64,000 bases of DNA from Phycomyces blakesleeanus NRRL 1555(-) (GCF_001638985.1 NW_017265134.1:1364001-1428000), one strand, 5' to 3'; positions 1-12,400 are shown, counted from the first letter of the stretch. Translations and numbers: made by a program. The notes: generated by a model from the letters alone, not told the origin.

Positions 1-702
1 TTACACCGGCAATCAAGAAGAGAATAAAAGTTACAGCAAAGTTTCCAAAAATTAAATATGCTTCATGTGTAGAATGACTGCTTTGTTCTTTAAAGACGAA
101 TATTCTATAAGCGGCATCCAATATTGCTAAAGAGAATACAGCGATAAAGAAATAGAGATGATGTCGAGACGAATAGAGGGTATATACTGGTGAAGTAACT
201 GAGACCACAAATATAACACACTAAATATACATAGATTAGTTATATTTCTATGAATTTGTATAATTTCTTACCCAAATCAAAAATGGCGAAACAGCATCAA
301 TTACTGCACACGTATTGTTTTTGGCGCTAAATGCAAGAGAATATGCCCATCCAATGATTTGGACAAAGCAAAGTAGAGACTGTACAGGCTTGGATATTTT
401 CTGGAACTTTGTCTCGGGGCTAACCCATGCATCTTTTGCTTTTGATCCCCATCTGTAAACAGCAAGAAATCCGAGAACACAAGCAAATGTACAAGAAGGG
501 AAAAGACTCAAGGCAATTCTGAAGGACGAGTAAGAATTATGTGGCTGACGAGTTGCTTTTAATACTTACTCCCTTTCAGAACATCTTAATGGTTCATAGA
601 GATGGTCCTGAAGAGCGTGTCAAAATATATATATACATATAATTTCATGCCAATGTCTTACCATTACGTGCTCTTTAAAAGTGTGCCGAGGATTACCTTT
701 AT
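1..702 (-). CDS. Multi-pass membrane protein, partial (runs off left edge)
   Basis: Four exons join in phase on the minus strand: 702-662, 607-570, 518-272 and 220-1 (open at the window edge). All three introns have GT..AG borders (GTAAGA/TTCAG, GTAAGT/TTCAG, GTAAG/TTTAG). The conceptual protein has hydrophobic stretches in exon 518-272 (FACVLGFLAVY, then VQSLLCFVQIIGWAYSLAF) and two or three more in exon 220-1 (CVIFVVSVTS, LYFFIAVFSLAILDAAY, FGNFAVTFILFLIAGV). It therefore looks like a polytopic membrane protein. The first coding exon is not resolved; an open stretch at about 749-950 may contain it, but I could not find a convincing donor. I do not recognise the family. The N-terminal membrane domain of an ABC exporter is one possibility, but no ATPase domain lies inside the window to test it. 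Confidence 0.6.
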
Positions 703-1194
703 CTGCTTGGCAAAAGAAAATAAGAAAGAATAGAAAGGATAGATGCAATTAATTCCAAGCTTTATAAAAAAATAATACAAAGTCTGTATAGTACGACCCA
801 TTAATGTGCGCTATTTTCTCAACGTCAAGTTCCAATTGTTTGTGTAATATGAGTAAAAAAGGAAGGTTACAACACAAAACATAAAAAAATACAGGATTGG
901 GAACATCTTCATCGTACAAGAATATTCTTGTTATCTGTCTTTTTCTCTCTCTCTTTTTTTTAGAATAGATCATTAATTTGTAATAACTGTGCTTGATTGT
1001 CAAAGGAACAGATATCACTTAATGATACGTATTTCGCAATGTACTATATTTGCAGATATGATTTACTGAACTACAACTAAGTGTATATCGATAAAACTTT
1101 GTTACCTTTTTTCGTAAATACTTATAGTTAATTTGAAAGATTTCTAAATGTTAATATGAAGTTATTATGACCTGATTGGCCGATAATTTGTGTT

Positions 1195-1625
1195 CACGAA
1201 GTGTAACTTCAATGTGAAAAGGTGAGACAATGAGCGTGGTGGTTGGTAACCGCCACTCTTCGGAGAACTAAAGTAGTATGAGATTGAAGTCTACTGAAGC
1301 ATAATGGAAGAGCATTTTTACTTCGTTTAAAACGCTTTCTCTATTTACCCATTTAGACAGCTGATTCTTATCCCTATACGCCTAGTAATATAAATATGAT
1401 TTGATTTATTCTAGCTATTCTGAGTGCAGATCTATTGTCTTGAGAACGCATACTCTTGAAGTAATTTATTGTCCCTCGTTACCACACCTCCATTAGGAAG
1501 ATGGAGCCTTTGTTAGCTAGTAGCCCAGCTGTAGGGACTATACACCTCGAACATCCTCCCTCATATGAGAGTCATAACTAGCCACGTTGCCTCACTTAAT
1601 TACTTTACGTGTCAAAGGTGTATTG
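1195..1625. repeat. Diverged dispersed repeat, copy A
   Basis: Aligns by eye in direct orientation with 1985-2450. Shared landmarks in the same order are a palindromic GTGG..CCAC core (about 1236-1256), GACAGCTGATT (about 1359), TTATT..CTAGCTATT, GTCTTGAGAA (about 1437), then CTAGATAG/TAGCTAGTAG, ACTATA..CTTGAAC, and ACGTGTCA near the end. Many substitutions and small indels indicate old copies. There is no coding potential. It could be a solo LTR, a MITE-like element or an unknown family. Confidence 0.6.
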
Positions 1626-1984
1626 GCATGAGAGTAATACACCATGTTTAGGGAAGTGCAAAATGCCAAATATAGGTATTGTGCTCATAATAATAAAAAC
1701 CTATACACCAAAGATATATCCTGTTTGAAAGTAGAGCATATAAAAGTTTTTTTTATTCATTCATTTATTATTAATAAAGCACAAAAGCTACTGTTCAAAA
1801 GATGCTCCTAACTCCCAATAACATCTTTTGTGTTACTTTTTAATGAGAATATATTAGCATGTAAGACATAAAAGAGTTTAAATGATGAAACACGGTAGTA
1901 AAATAAAGCGATTCTCACAGATGGTGCGGATAGTAATAAATGTAAATCACCATATTTGGGTATTATAAATACCTTATCCCTGCT

Positions 1985-2450
1985 TTCTTGTAGGGATATT
2001 GGTACGGTGGGTGTGGCGGCTACCAGCCACCACTTACCTAAATATGAAAAGAGACTGAAGTGGATAGATGAAATAAGCAGGATAGGGGGCCAGTAGAAGT
2101 CACATCAAAAGTTGATCAAAAGGTAATAAAGCATCCACCTTTACCACATCAAAAAACTCTTTTTCTACCTATACATTTTGACAGCTGATTATTGCCTCTA
2201 AGCGTGTAGTCAATTAAATGTTATTTGATTCATCCTAACTATCGGAGAGGTTATATAATGTCTTGAGAATATATTTTCTTGGAGTTAACTTTCTAGTCTA
2301 TTCTTATCATATCTCCTTTAAAAATAGAAAACCTTTTCTAGATAGTAATCCGGACTTAGGCACTATATAGCTTGAACGTACTTCCTCACAATTATAACAT
2401 ATAGTTACATTGCCTCTTAAAAGTCTCTACGTGTCACTATCTTACAAGGA
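1985..2450. repeat. Diverged dispersed repeat, copy B
   Basis: Second copy of the repeat seen at 1195-1625, about 790 bp downstream in the same orientation. It has the palindromic core GTGGCGGCTACCAGCCACCAC (about 2011-2031), the GACAGCTGATT block (about 2180), GTCTTGAGAA (about 2261), ACTATA..CTTGAAC and ACGTGTCA (about 2430). The order and spacing of the blocks match copy A. Confidence 0.6.
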
Positions 2451-3959
2451 CATTTTTACAAACTTTAAAAGGAACATATCATATTCATGTTCGAGAGTCT
2501 TCTAAATTAGTCCATTGACACTTCGCTCCGTGAGCACCAAATGATTCTTTAAATAAAATCCACCCTATTTTATTTCAAGATATTCTCAAGTAACCGATTA
2601 TCAAACACAATCTGGCTGACTATTCAGGATCAATTCCAGGTATATTTCTATCTCCCCAGAATTGATATTTACATTGGGAATAAGATCGTTAAAGCTTAAA
2701 AGTACACCCGAGTTCATTATACCGAGTGCAAATCAGAATATCTTTTATATATAACAATTAAACGACAGGCATAGTTTTCAGTAATTATTTCTTATCTACA
2801 TACTTTAGAAGCTTTTATAAAAATTTTAAGCTGCACTTTATACTTGATTGTTCTTGAACTGAAATCTGATTGTACAACTGTTTTATGGTTGTGTATAGTG
2901 TTAAATACAATCTTACCAAATCCTTTTTTAATAAAACAAAATGACACCTACACATGTCACCATACATATACACTTGCTTGTCATTACCCATTGGGTTTAG
3001 CAGTGATCAAATAAATATTCTCTTGTTTTTAAGTTCTTTGCCATTATTAAGCTCATAGGAAACTTACAAGTTGACCAATTGTGAAAGTTTATAATATAGT
3101 TTTAGCCCTGTCCTGTCTCTCACTCAAATACATAAGTATATATCATATTCTGCTTAAAGATTTATATTAGTAAATTTCGCGTATGACCAATATATATATA
3201 TGGTATCATCTATATGATAACGATCAAAATCATAGTCAAGTTACTCAAAAGCTCTGTATAAATAAATAAAGAAGGGTCCTTTTCTTTTCTTTTCATTTAT
3301 TTTTATTTCTGTCCCACATTTATACTAGAATGTGATCGGCCAAAAATGTCTTGGGAAAAAAAAGTAAAGTTGTTCTGCTTGGATTATGTGATTGATAACC
3401 TTGATAGATACAAGGCTAGTTTATTGATGATTTCTACGCTCAAATATATTATTCTCTTACATGTTTGTGCTATAAAATATTTTCAATAATAAACTCAAAT
3501 ATTAACAACTGAAAAACAGTTCATAGCAAGAAAATAACTGACTGATTAAGTAATGAACTGATATTTCTGCTCAAGTTTGATCCGCACGTTTGACAAACAA
3601 GTAAACTTTTGTATATTCTTAAACGTTCGTGTAACTTTGATTGTATTCTGGCCAGTAGTGTATTAGCTCTTGATTTCTGTAAATTGTGTTTATTGGTAAT
3701 GTTGAAATATGTTAATGCTGTGGCAGTGTTTTTTGTGATGTTTATTTGAAGTATTGTTTTTGAAAGGCGGGTAAGCTAGGAACAAGGTAGAGCTCGTTAA
3801 GATCCGAGCCTTCTGATATATAGGGCAGTTAGATCAGGTATGTGATTGGAAACAAAAGCAACATCCCCAAAAAATATGAAAATGTGTGCTCCGTATGGCT
3901 CTCAGGGTAAAAACCAATAAGCCTATAAACATTTATTGTGACATTCGTTACACTGATTG

Positions 3960-4400
3960 AGTGCAGTAGACAATGTTAAAGAAAATGACCAAGGGCCAGA
4001 TATTTGTGCTCGGTCAGGGATCGAGGGAATATTGTATTCCACTTTTGAACTTTGAGAAGATAGGTCTAGAAGAAGTTCTTATCATTGTCTGAAGTCCCAC
4101 ATAGTACACAATTAGGTTCGCTGATGACCCCACTCTTTTGCTTGAGCAGCCTCCGTCTACACAGTGTTTCGCTGTATATCTGTCTCCGCCGGATTATGGA
4201 AGTCTTGTTTAACCTATGAGAAGTAAAACGGCTTGATGTCAATACTAGACCTAGTAACCACCCGTATAACCTTGTAATTGATGATGTGTAAGTGCAGCAT
4301 TGCTGATAGTCTCGAGCTAATGGATCCACAAAAGGTTTGGGAAGACAAAGGGGGAAAGGTGGTCACGGTAGATTCGAAGGATCGAGGAGGGGACATGTTT
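3960..4400 (-). mobile_element. Relic of a LINE (non-LTR retrotransposon) ORF2 3' end
   Basis: The minus-strand open stretch 4329-4066 ends in a basic region followed by NCVLCGTSDNDKNFF. This matches the usual LINE ORF2 C-terminus, a Cys-x2-Cys pair followed by an acidic stretch and a hydrophobic 'HF/FF' before a second Cys. Reading continues in neighbouring frames on both sides (about 4396-4330 and 4065-3960), so the element is broken by frameshifts. No reverse transcriptase catalytic motif (YADD-like) is visible upstream, so this is a truncated dead fragment. Confidence 0.45.
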
Positions 4401-5689
4401 AGGCCGGTGGGTAAAGTGAAGTGTTGGGAAAGTGTATTGTCTGAGAAGTGAAATAAAGTACAGATCAGGTTTCTAGCTCTAGTAAACCCTTCTAGACGGC
4501 GACAACGGAGGTAACTTACCGAGCAATTGTGCGCGCATTTATCTCTGACTAACTACCGTGGATACACCATTGATTCATATATTTAATCTTTGCAAATAAT
4601 AGTGGTTCGGATTAGGCTTTGAGTACAGTAGTAGTTTTGAGTACAGGGATAGCCGTGAGATACGAGTATTGAAGTTTGATACTGAAAAAGACCGTGTATT
4701 CGAGACTCTAACAAAATAGTCCTAATTGTCTTGTATTCCAGAAGACCTTTTTTTTGTTGTTGTGGTAGTAATATAATTGCGTGATTTCTCCCTTTGAGAT
4801 AAAAGATTCAGATAGAATTTTATTTTTATTTTAAATGTTGTAAGATGCAAATATTCTTTTTACTTTTTCTATGATTGATATTTATTCCTTTTTTTTTTAG
4901 TCAAAGAAGTATAAAACCAAAAAGAAAACGGTGTTGAATAGATGAAACCAATCAGGTAAGAAAGTATAGTATAAGCCAGCTCATCAGGTTTGTTTAAGCT
5001 ATCCAATAAACAAAAGTGTAACATGTATACAAGTGCTACTATCCAACTATGTATATTTAAAGAAGTATTAGTGGTCAACGTTAAACAATTAAATATTTTC
5101 CCTAATCATTCGAAAATAAAAAATAAATAAAAAAAAAATCATTTTTCCGTGATTTTGTTTTTATTTCTAAGGCATCATCTCTTAATGATGCCATCAAACT
5201 TTCTTAAAAGCTATTAAAAACCTTTATTTATTTATTTTTACAAATCCTCTAAAAATTATCTATAAGAACGGTTTTTACTATTAAAAAATATCGCCCGAGT
5301 TTATAATACTTTTAAGCGGTGAATATTTTAAAAGTGAATCCATATAAATGTTTGTTCGAGTAGGGCTGGTAACTATGAATAAAGTTATAGCCCAAAGACC
5401 AGTAAATTACAGAATTTCAAATGTACATGAATGTGATCACTACTTGTAGTTTATTGTATACTACTTTATAAAATATTATTATTAAGAACCCCACCAAACC
5501 TGTCTTACAATATAGAATTAAACCAAGATATATATATTATAGGAATGCTTTTGCATTGGTAGATCTGCATTCATATTTTATGCATACATTTAAAGACTCA
5601 ATTTAAAGCTTGACAATAAATCAAATTTGATTATACTTTGGTATAAGTACATCTTTATTTTAAGCACGCCGTATTTGTTTTCCTTTTGC

Positions 5690-6330
5690 AGAGTCTTCTC
5701 TTACAAACCAAGCACTTATTAAGGAATAAAAGGACCAAGAGGCATTATCCTCGACAAAACTATTCAAAGTTTGAACGCGATAGTATTATTTAGCTCTATA
5801 GGACCAATACTACGCCCAATCTAGATTGCAACCCACATGAGTATCCTTAAAATAAAAGCTTACAACGCTTTCCAGCGCTGGAGAGCTACTGGAGCAACGT
5901 AAACAAAGTCCTAATCTAGTAGGCTAAGAAGCGTATGTTAACTGTTTGCCCGGGAAATTCGATATTTGGTATAAAATAATTAAGATAAGCATGGCACTAT
6001 ACTCGCACTCCAATGAGAAGGTTCTAGCTGCCACATTGGGTCCTACACGACGTGGAGGAAACCTCATTGAAAAACCTACTGTTTTGACAACTGGCCATAA
6101 CAGAGCCCTGATCTGAGCCTAATTAAAAACGTTTTTTATGCTCTAAAAACCAAGGTTCAATATAGAAAGGGATATATAAAATAATATCCTAGATATGACG
6201 GTCTGAATACTTTAGGAATGGAAGATTATTGGATCAGAAGTTGTATATACTCTTGTGGCAAGTATGCCCATTAGAGTCAAAGAAATGCCCAAAGCTTATG
6301 GGGGGATACATCGTATATTGGACTTTATTT
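5690..6330 (+). mobile_element. Decayed Tc1/mariner-type transposase
   Basis: Two family-diagnostic blocks survive on the plus strand. At 6092-6150 the translation gives WP-stop-QSPDLSLIKNVFYALK, corresponding to the conserved Tc1 'WPAQSPDLNPIENLW..LK' block that carries the last catalytic acidic residue. At 6261-6308 the translation gives SMPIRVKEMPKAYGGI, corresponding to the C-terminal 'SMPxRvxxxxxakGG' signature. Stops and frameshifts interrupt the frame, and the expected catalytic Glu of the motif is Lys here. The element is inactive. Terminal inverted repeats were not identified. Confidence 0.7.
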
Positions 6331-7431
6331 TCTCTTTTTTCTTTTATAGAGTATGTGTATATTTATATATAAGAAGACGTGTTTTAATCTTATTTATTTG
6401 AAGCTTTTGGAGAATATAACATAAAGTTGATTAATAGTTTGTTTAGGATTAAGAATCACGAAATCTGACGCTGATTTCTCTAGCGGAAGTATACTAAGGT
6501 AGTCTATTTTATTGCTATAGTGTATGTTTAGAATCCAGCAATTCTATCTGATCCCTAACGATTCATATATTTTTTCCCCTAATACCTATCTTAACAATGT
6601 CTTTCTCTATTACTTTATCCTATTACTCTCTGTCTGATTGGCCGACATTTCTCAATCCCTATATAATTTTCTTCCTCGTTACGCCAAGTCAAACTATTAA
6701 AATGTTTCCTTTGGATTTTATACTCGTTTCATCATTCATCTCCTCTTCACTTTATGTCTTTACTGTTGTCTTCTAAGTAGAAGTTTATTCAGTTTATAAC
6801 CTTGTCTACAATGGTCAGCAGCGTATATAATCACCTCTAATACAATTCCATCTTCCCTTCACTTTCGTCCCTCGTGCCACATATATCCTCGAACCTCTAT
6901 CCTCAGCCTAAGTGTTGACTTTTATCATGTTTGGGACTGGAGTATCTCGCCTTGGTTCGTAAAACATGCCGCAGAAAGATAGTTGCTAATATATCTTTTG
7001 CTCCTGCCAAAGTGTGTGTCTTTGTTCATAATACACCTCAGCTTCTCTTTTAATCATTATAGCTCATTGACAAGCTTCCCCTCCTCGTCTTCCAAGCTTG
7101 ATCCAAATAATAAAAATAATAAAATGACTTCTTATTTATTCATATTTAATTTTTTTTGTTGTTATTGTTCATTTTAACATTCTTTTACGTTGTAGAGCAC
7201 TTTTGTTTTTCTAAAACACCTCTTCCTAATTTCTTTTACAGCAACAAATAACATTGAAAGTATTGTTCTCTCATTCTATTTTATGTCGCCTTATGAATAT
7301 CAAAGAGATACTTTGACATTCAGATTGAACTTAATAAAGCATGAATATTCCCTCTCCATATTCATTTTTTGTTACCTCTGAAAGTGGAAAACATAGATCC
7401 AGTGTATTTTGTGATGGGTAAAGTTGAGTAT

Positions 7432-7876
7432 TTATTGAGTACCAAATAGTCTTGCTAAAGGACCCTTTTTTCCATCCTTGGTAGCTTCCAGAGAGGACAC
7501 AAGGCCGGAGTAGTAGTTTGGGTTGCCTGCTGGCTTGAGGATTTTATCTGATAAAGGATACTAAAAGCAATATTTTATTTTATTTTAATAAAAATGAAAA
7601 ATAAAAAATAAAGAACAATAATATATATTGGCTTACCTTTGTTTTAAATTCGTTATCCAACAGCATCTCCAAAGCCTTGAGCTGTCTCTTTGCGTCCGCG
7701 AAATCAAATGGTTCCTGCTCGCTTTCGAGTGGTCGACGGAATGTTTCCTCAACTCGTTTAGCCAAGATCTGCTTCATGTCTCTGTTTGGTCTGACTTTGT
7801 CTGCTGGCCAGTCCCTTACCAAGCGAAGGTAAGAGCGGTAGAGTGTCTGTAGTTCATTACGTGCGGCCTGAGACAT
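7432..7876 (-). CDS. Cbp6/UQCC2-like mitochondrial complex III assembly factor
   Basis: Two exons, 7876-7637 and 7560-7432, with intron borders GTAAGC..TTTTAG, encode 122 residues. The N-terminus has YRSYLRLVRDWP followed by a basic RxxRDMKQIL segment and KRVEETFR. The C-terminus has YPLSDKILKPAGNPNYYSGL. This order matches the UQCC2/Cbp6 family, small mitochondrial-matrix proteins that bind newly made cytochrome b and promote assembly of the ubiquinol-cytochrome c reductase complex. The length (about 120) agrees with the family. The LYR-like 'LYRSYLR' could also suggest an LYR-motif protein, but the C-terminal YP..YY block favours UQCC2. It is divergently paired with the ketopantoate reductase gene, with 125 bp between start codons. 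Confidence 0.72.
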
Positions 7877-8001
7877 GGTGAACAGAGCGTTTGAATGCTA
7901 AGTTGCAAGGGTTCTGAAATCTGTTCCTTCTGATAGTCCAAGCCACATAATTCATTTATTTTAAAGGGTTCGGCGCTCCATAATTGGTCTTCCGTTCTAA
8001 C
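7877..8001. promoter_or_regulatory. Shared divergent promoter region
   Basis: Only 125 bp separate the start codon of the complex III assembly factor (minus strand, 7876) from the ATG of the ketopantoate reductase (plus strand, 8002), so both promoters and 5' leaders must lie here or overlap the neighbour. No clear TATA box is visible in this segment. Confidence 0.5.
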
Positions 8002-8982
8002 ATGCACTTTCATATTCTTGGTACTGGAGCAGTTGGATGCCATGTCGCAAGTTTGTTGCGCATGACGAACCACAAGGTTACCCTCATCTTGAGGTCTCAA
8101 AAAGCACTTCAGGATTTCAAGGCCCACAACCAGTCAATATCACTTACATTGAAAGGAAAGTCTGCGTCTGTCAGTGGGTTTGACTCTATGGTTCTACCTT
8201 CCGCTCCTTCTCAAGGGCCACCGATCGAGTGCTTGGTAGTAGCCACCAAGGCACAGAGTGTAATCGAGGCAGTTTCACCATTAAAGAGCCGTTTAACCAA
8301 AAATAGTACCCTACTGTTGCTTCAAAATGGAATGGGTGTCGTTGAAGAATTGATGGACACCGTCTGGCACGGGCAAACATCTCCTCGTATTCTCGTGGGT
8401 GTTAACCGACATGCTACTCAGAGGACAAGTGCATTTAAGATCATTAATCACTCAGGATGGAACGACCCCGAAGGCCTTGTAGTTGGAGAACGCCTCCAGC
8501 AGGGCGAGTCGCCTCGAGATGACTCCCCTGTACTGAAAACCTTGTCTGAGATTAAAGACCTCAGCTTATCAATTGTGCCCTGGGAAGATCTCCAGAATCG
8601 GATGGCCAAGAAATTAATAATCAATGCCAGTATAAACCCAGTTGCCGCACTTCTGGATTTCACTAATGGTGGAATGATTGACGATAACCCGTATACCATG
8701 AACCTGATGCGAGAACTTTGTTATGAAGCGTATTCGGTCTTGGAGAATCTGCTTCCGGGCGAAACAGCAGAAAGTCTTTTTGAGTCAGTAATCGGGATTC
8801 TGCAAATTACCAGACAAAATCGCTGCTCGATGGTCCAGGATATGAATGCTAAGCGTCCAACTGAAGTAGACTATATCAATGGGTATCTCTGTCGTATCGG
8901 AAAAAATCAAGGCAAAATCCTCAAAGTTCACCAAACAATGGTAGACTTGATTCACGCCAAAGAAAGGGTGGCAAAGCCGTAG
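8002..8982 (+). CDS. 2-dehydropantoate 2-reductase (ketopantoate reductase)
   Basis: A single uninterrupted exon of 326 codons. The N-terminal Rossmann motif is HILGTGAVGCHVASLL (GxGxxG), followed by an NADP-binding loop after ILRS. The middle has LLLQNGMGVVEEL and GVNRHA. The catalytic lysine region is KKLIINASINPVAALLDFTNGG, as in PanE, and the C-terminal half ends with KRPTEVDYINGYLCRIGK, a family hallmark. The enzyme reduces 2-dehydropantoate to pantoate with NADPH in pantothenate/coenzyme A synthesis. The start was placed at the ATG at 8002 because the open frame upstream has no other ATG and the GxGxxG motif begins within ten residues. PanE-like proteins with other substrates are common, so pantothenate synthesis is likely but not certain. 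Confidence 0.85.
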   Translation: MHFHILGTGAVGCHVASLLRMTNHKVTLILRSQKALQDFKAHNQSISLTLKGKSASVSGFDSMVLPSAPSQGPPIECLVVATKAQSVIEAVSPLKSRLTKNSTLLLLQNGMGVVEELMDTVWHGQTSPRILVGVNRHATQRTSAFKIINHSGWNDPEGLVVGERLQQGESPRDDSPVLKTLSEIKDLSLSIVPWEDLQNRMAKKLIINASINPVAALLDFTNGGMIDDNPYTMNLMRELCYEAYSVLENLLPGETAESLFESVIGILQITRQNRCSMVQDMNAKRPTEVDYINGYLCRIGKNQGKILKVHQTMVDLIHAKERVAKP

Positions 8983-9448
8983 AGAACTATAAATTAAATT
9001 AATAATACATTAAATAGTCGCCAGAGTCGTCTACAGACAGAGAGAGAGAGTAAAATCTGTAATGATTTGAATTAGATAAAATCATAATACATACCCACCA
9101 ACATACTTTTATTTCTTCCTATGTTGAATATCTTATATCAGATATTGCTATTATTCTTCTATATCATCGTACATACCTCAACACAAAGTACTATCTACTT
9201 AATACAGCTTGGCACCTTTTTTTTTGAAAACAATAATATTTTATTGTGGAACACGAGCTTTTTTAGTTGATTTCTGGAATTCACCTAAAGAAAGAAAAAG
9301 AACCCAGCCAAAATAATTGTTGATAATGCTACCTTTTCATTGGACGAAAAATAATTTTTGACTGGCCGAGTTCGATGTGGAAAAAAATAGGGTAAATAAA
9401 TGATAGTCGAAAGCATGATTTTGACACTTGACGACATTATAAATAACA
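8983..9448. other. Intergenic: terminator of reductase gene and promoter of next gene
   Basis: AT-rich spacer between two plus-strand genes. It contains a short GA repeat (9040-9050) and T-rich tracts. No ORF or conserved element is seen. Confidence 0.5.
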
Positions 9449-12400
9449 ATGCAGCCCGAGAATACTGCATCGCCGCCACAACCACCACAACCGCCTCCCT
9501 CTCTTCCAGAATCTTCTAAACAAACAACAGAAAATGAAACAATACCCTTGTCAACACCAAACTCACCGAAAGATTCAACAACAGAAGACAAAACTGATTC
9601 AAGTGCTGAATCGGCTGTCAACATTTCGACAAATGAAGCTCTCGGAGCTATTAACTCCCCAAACGCGATTGAGGCTATCAAAGGACGTATCATAGCAACT
9701 CATTTACTTCTAACTCGCCTTCGTGCCAACGAAGAAAGTACGTACACTTTTTTTTTGTTTTTTGTTTTTTAGCGAATTCGATCAAGGATTGTAATGCTGA
9801 TCCTTATATTCAGAATTGAGCAAAGAAATGGAATTCAATAAAGAACTTACCAAAGAGGTTTCTGAGCTAAAAGCAGAAATCGTGACACTCAAAAATGCAT
9901 TAAAGGCTTCTGAAACTACCGAGGCACAACATCGTGGCCAGCAGGTTAGAGAGACGATCTGTAGGAAGCTATCTATAATATATATATGCGTGCGCGTGTT
10001 AATTATTTCGTGTATTATACAGGTATTGATAGAGCAACTTGAAGCAAAGGTAGAGGATCTCATGGATCAGCTTGCAAAGAGGTACATTTTTTTGAAAAAA
10101 TTAATTAACGCTCTGTTTTGTTACTTTTTATTTATTGTTCTTATCCATATGTATATGTATGTATATATATGTACGTATTTTTTTTTAGTGAAGAAGAAAA
10201 GAAAAGCAAGACATCTGCCAGTAACTTGCAAAAGAAAATAACAAAACTAGAAAATGATTTGAAAGAGAAGGATAAGACGATAGCCTCATTAAATGCCTCC
10301 TTAAAAGAGAGCAACAAAGCTAACAAGCAACTTGAAGAATCACTCCAAAAGACTTCCAAAGAACTAGAAGAGCACGAAGCCGCATATATGGAATTGGCCG
10401 TCAACAGCGACTGCAAAACTGAGGAATTGAATGAAGATTTATTAGAAGCTCAAAACGACCTGAAAAAATGCCAAGATGACCTCAAAAGCCTAAAGAATGA
10501 ACTTGAGAAAGAGCGTAAGGCGATTAGACCCGCCACAGTGGATAATTCTTCATCGATCGAACTGCGACAAAGCCAGGAACGTATAAAAAAGTTGGAAGTA
10601 CAGAAAAAAGAAGACGCACGACTGTTTACAGAACTCGAAAACAAAAGAAAGAAAGAATTGGAATCATTAGAGGAATGTCAAGCTGAACTTAAGAAACAAA
10701 AAGAGCAAATAAATCGCCCGAGTCAAGAGTTTCCTAGTCAGATGGCTATATTCATTAATGAAATCGATACGTTGAAAAAGCAAAAGGTAAATTTCTTACA
10801 AATAATACCCACAGTTAATTAGTTTATTTTCTTTTTCTTTTCTCTGAATATATATATATATATATATGTGTGTGTGTATATGCGTGTGTATATAGGCCTT
10901 AATACAAGATCTCTTTGCTGAAGCAGCTATTCGTGTTAAAGAGTTAGAAAACCGACCGAATCAAACTGCCGCATCTGAGCAAATCAATCTTCCTAATGAC
11001 TGGGTAATTATATTTACTTCTTTATATATATAATCAGATAAAACCTTATTTAGAGCTTGACAATTCTTTTATAGCTGCGTGATATGGAAGAACTTCGACA
11101 ATATAGACAGCAAGCAAGTGTTGCTAAAGATAGTTTAAAAAAAATCGAAACCACACCTCGACCAAACCAACCACAAAGAAAAGACTCGGTTGAACTAGAT
11201 GACTATGAAATCGAATATACATCCTACGATAATGACCCTGAAAACGAGCTTAACTCACATGCAGGTATTAGTTGTTCTCGAACATTTGTATTTTCAATAC
11301 ATCGTGAAGATCTTGTTTTACTTATCCTCTCATTACAGCACCTAGTAGCTCTATAAAGACACCACAACAAGCCCAACCACCTGCTCCTCTGTCGAATGTA
11401 GTAAATCCATCTAAAGCAAAATTCCGCTCGAGCGATCTTATTGCACCCGAACCACTTGTTTCACTACCACCAAAGTCGACCACTCGTCGGACAGCACCTC
11501 CTTCAAAACTAGAGAAATTTGTTAAATCAAGGCTTCCTAGTAGAATGACATCTGCATCATCTACTACACGCAAACGTATTAATAGCTTGGATACAATATC
11601 AGCCACTGACAAACCAAAGAAGCAAAAGAAAAACGACTTGTCGATCCTTAAAGACTTTCATTTTCAGCCAGAAGTCAGTCAGACAGATATCGAAAAAGCC
11701 CTTCCACCCGGAACCTCCTCTTACCTTACGCCTGCTTCTCGCATACCAACAGAAGCTAAAACGAATACGATTTCTACGCCTACGACTATAGCTACGCCTA
11801 CATCTACAGTTACGCCTACAGCTACAACTACGACTACGGCTCCACCTATCAAGAACATAAACAATGTCCCTGTAACGCATTCCTCAACACCATTAGGAAT
11901 CACACCTCAAGCCAATGCATTCAAAGCTCCCTTTGCTGTACCTAAACCTGCGAACCCATTACCTGCCACACCTATTGAAGAACTATTAGAACAACGGTCG
12001 AACAATTCTGGAAATAATCTTACGGTGGCGAATGCAATAAACCCTATAGGTATACACTTTAATATATATATATATATATGTATGCGATTCATATCCCTCG
12101 ATACTTTGTGGTATTGACTCTTGCATTGTGTACATCTCTAATAGAACTCAGGGCTATCATTGATTCTTCTATTAAAAAAAGTCCTACATTCATTGTCTCT
12201 AGACTTGGCGATACAAGCGAATTTAAAATCGAGGTTATTGACGGTGCATTGTCTGCGGTGGAATCCATTTTACAAGGGCTTAAAACTCATGGTAACCCTA
12301 TTCTAAAGCAAGACTCCTTTCCACTGCAAAGAACAGTTTATGGTTCGGTGAACGAGTTTCGTTTTGAGAGTCCCGTATGTTTTGACAACAAAGAAAAGGC

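Larger units (their letters stand above)
703..7431. other. Gene-poor, transposon-relic-rich region
   Basis: About 6.7 kb with no open reading frame that resembles a working gene. It contains diverged repeat copies, a LINE fragment and a Tc1/mariner relic, listed separately. The remainder is AT-rich sequence with in-frame stops in every frame. The short ORFs at 4869-5078 and 6983-7177 are hydrophobic or low-complexity translations without recognisable motifs or splice partners. Confidence 0.6.

Noticed and set aside
7984..8001. Earlier start for the ketopantoate reductase
   Set aside because: The upstream in-frame codon is TTG; the first ATG is at 8002 and sits just before the GxGxxG motif.
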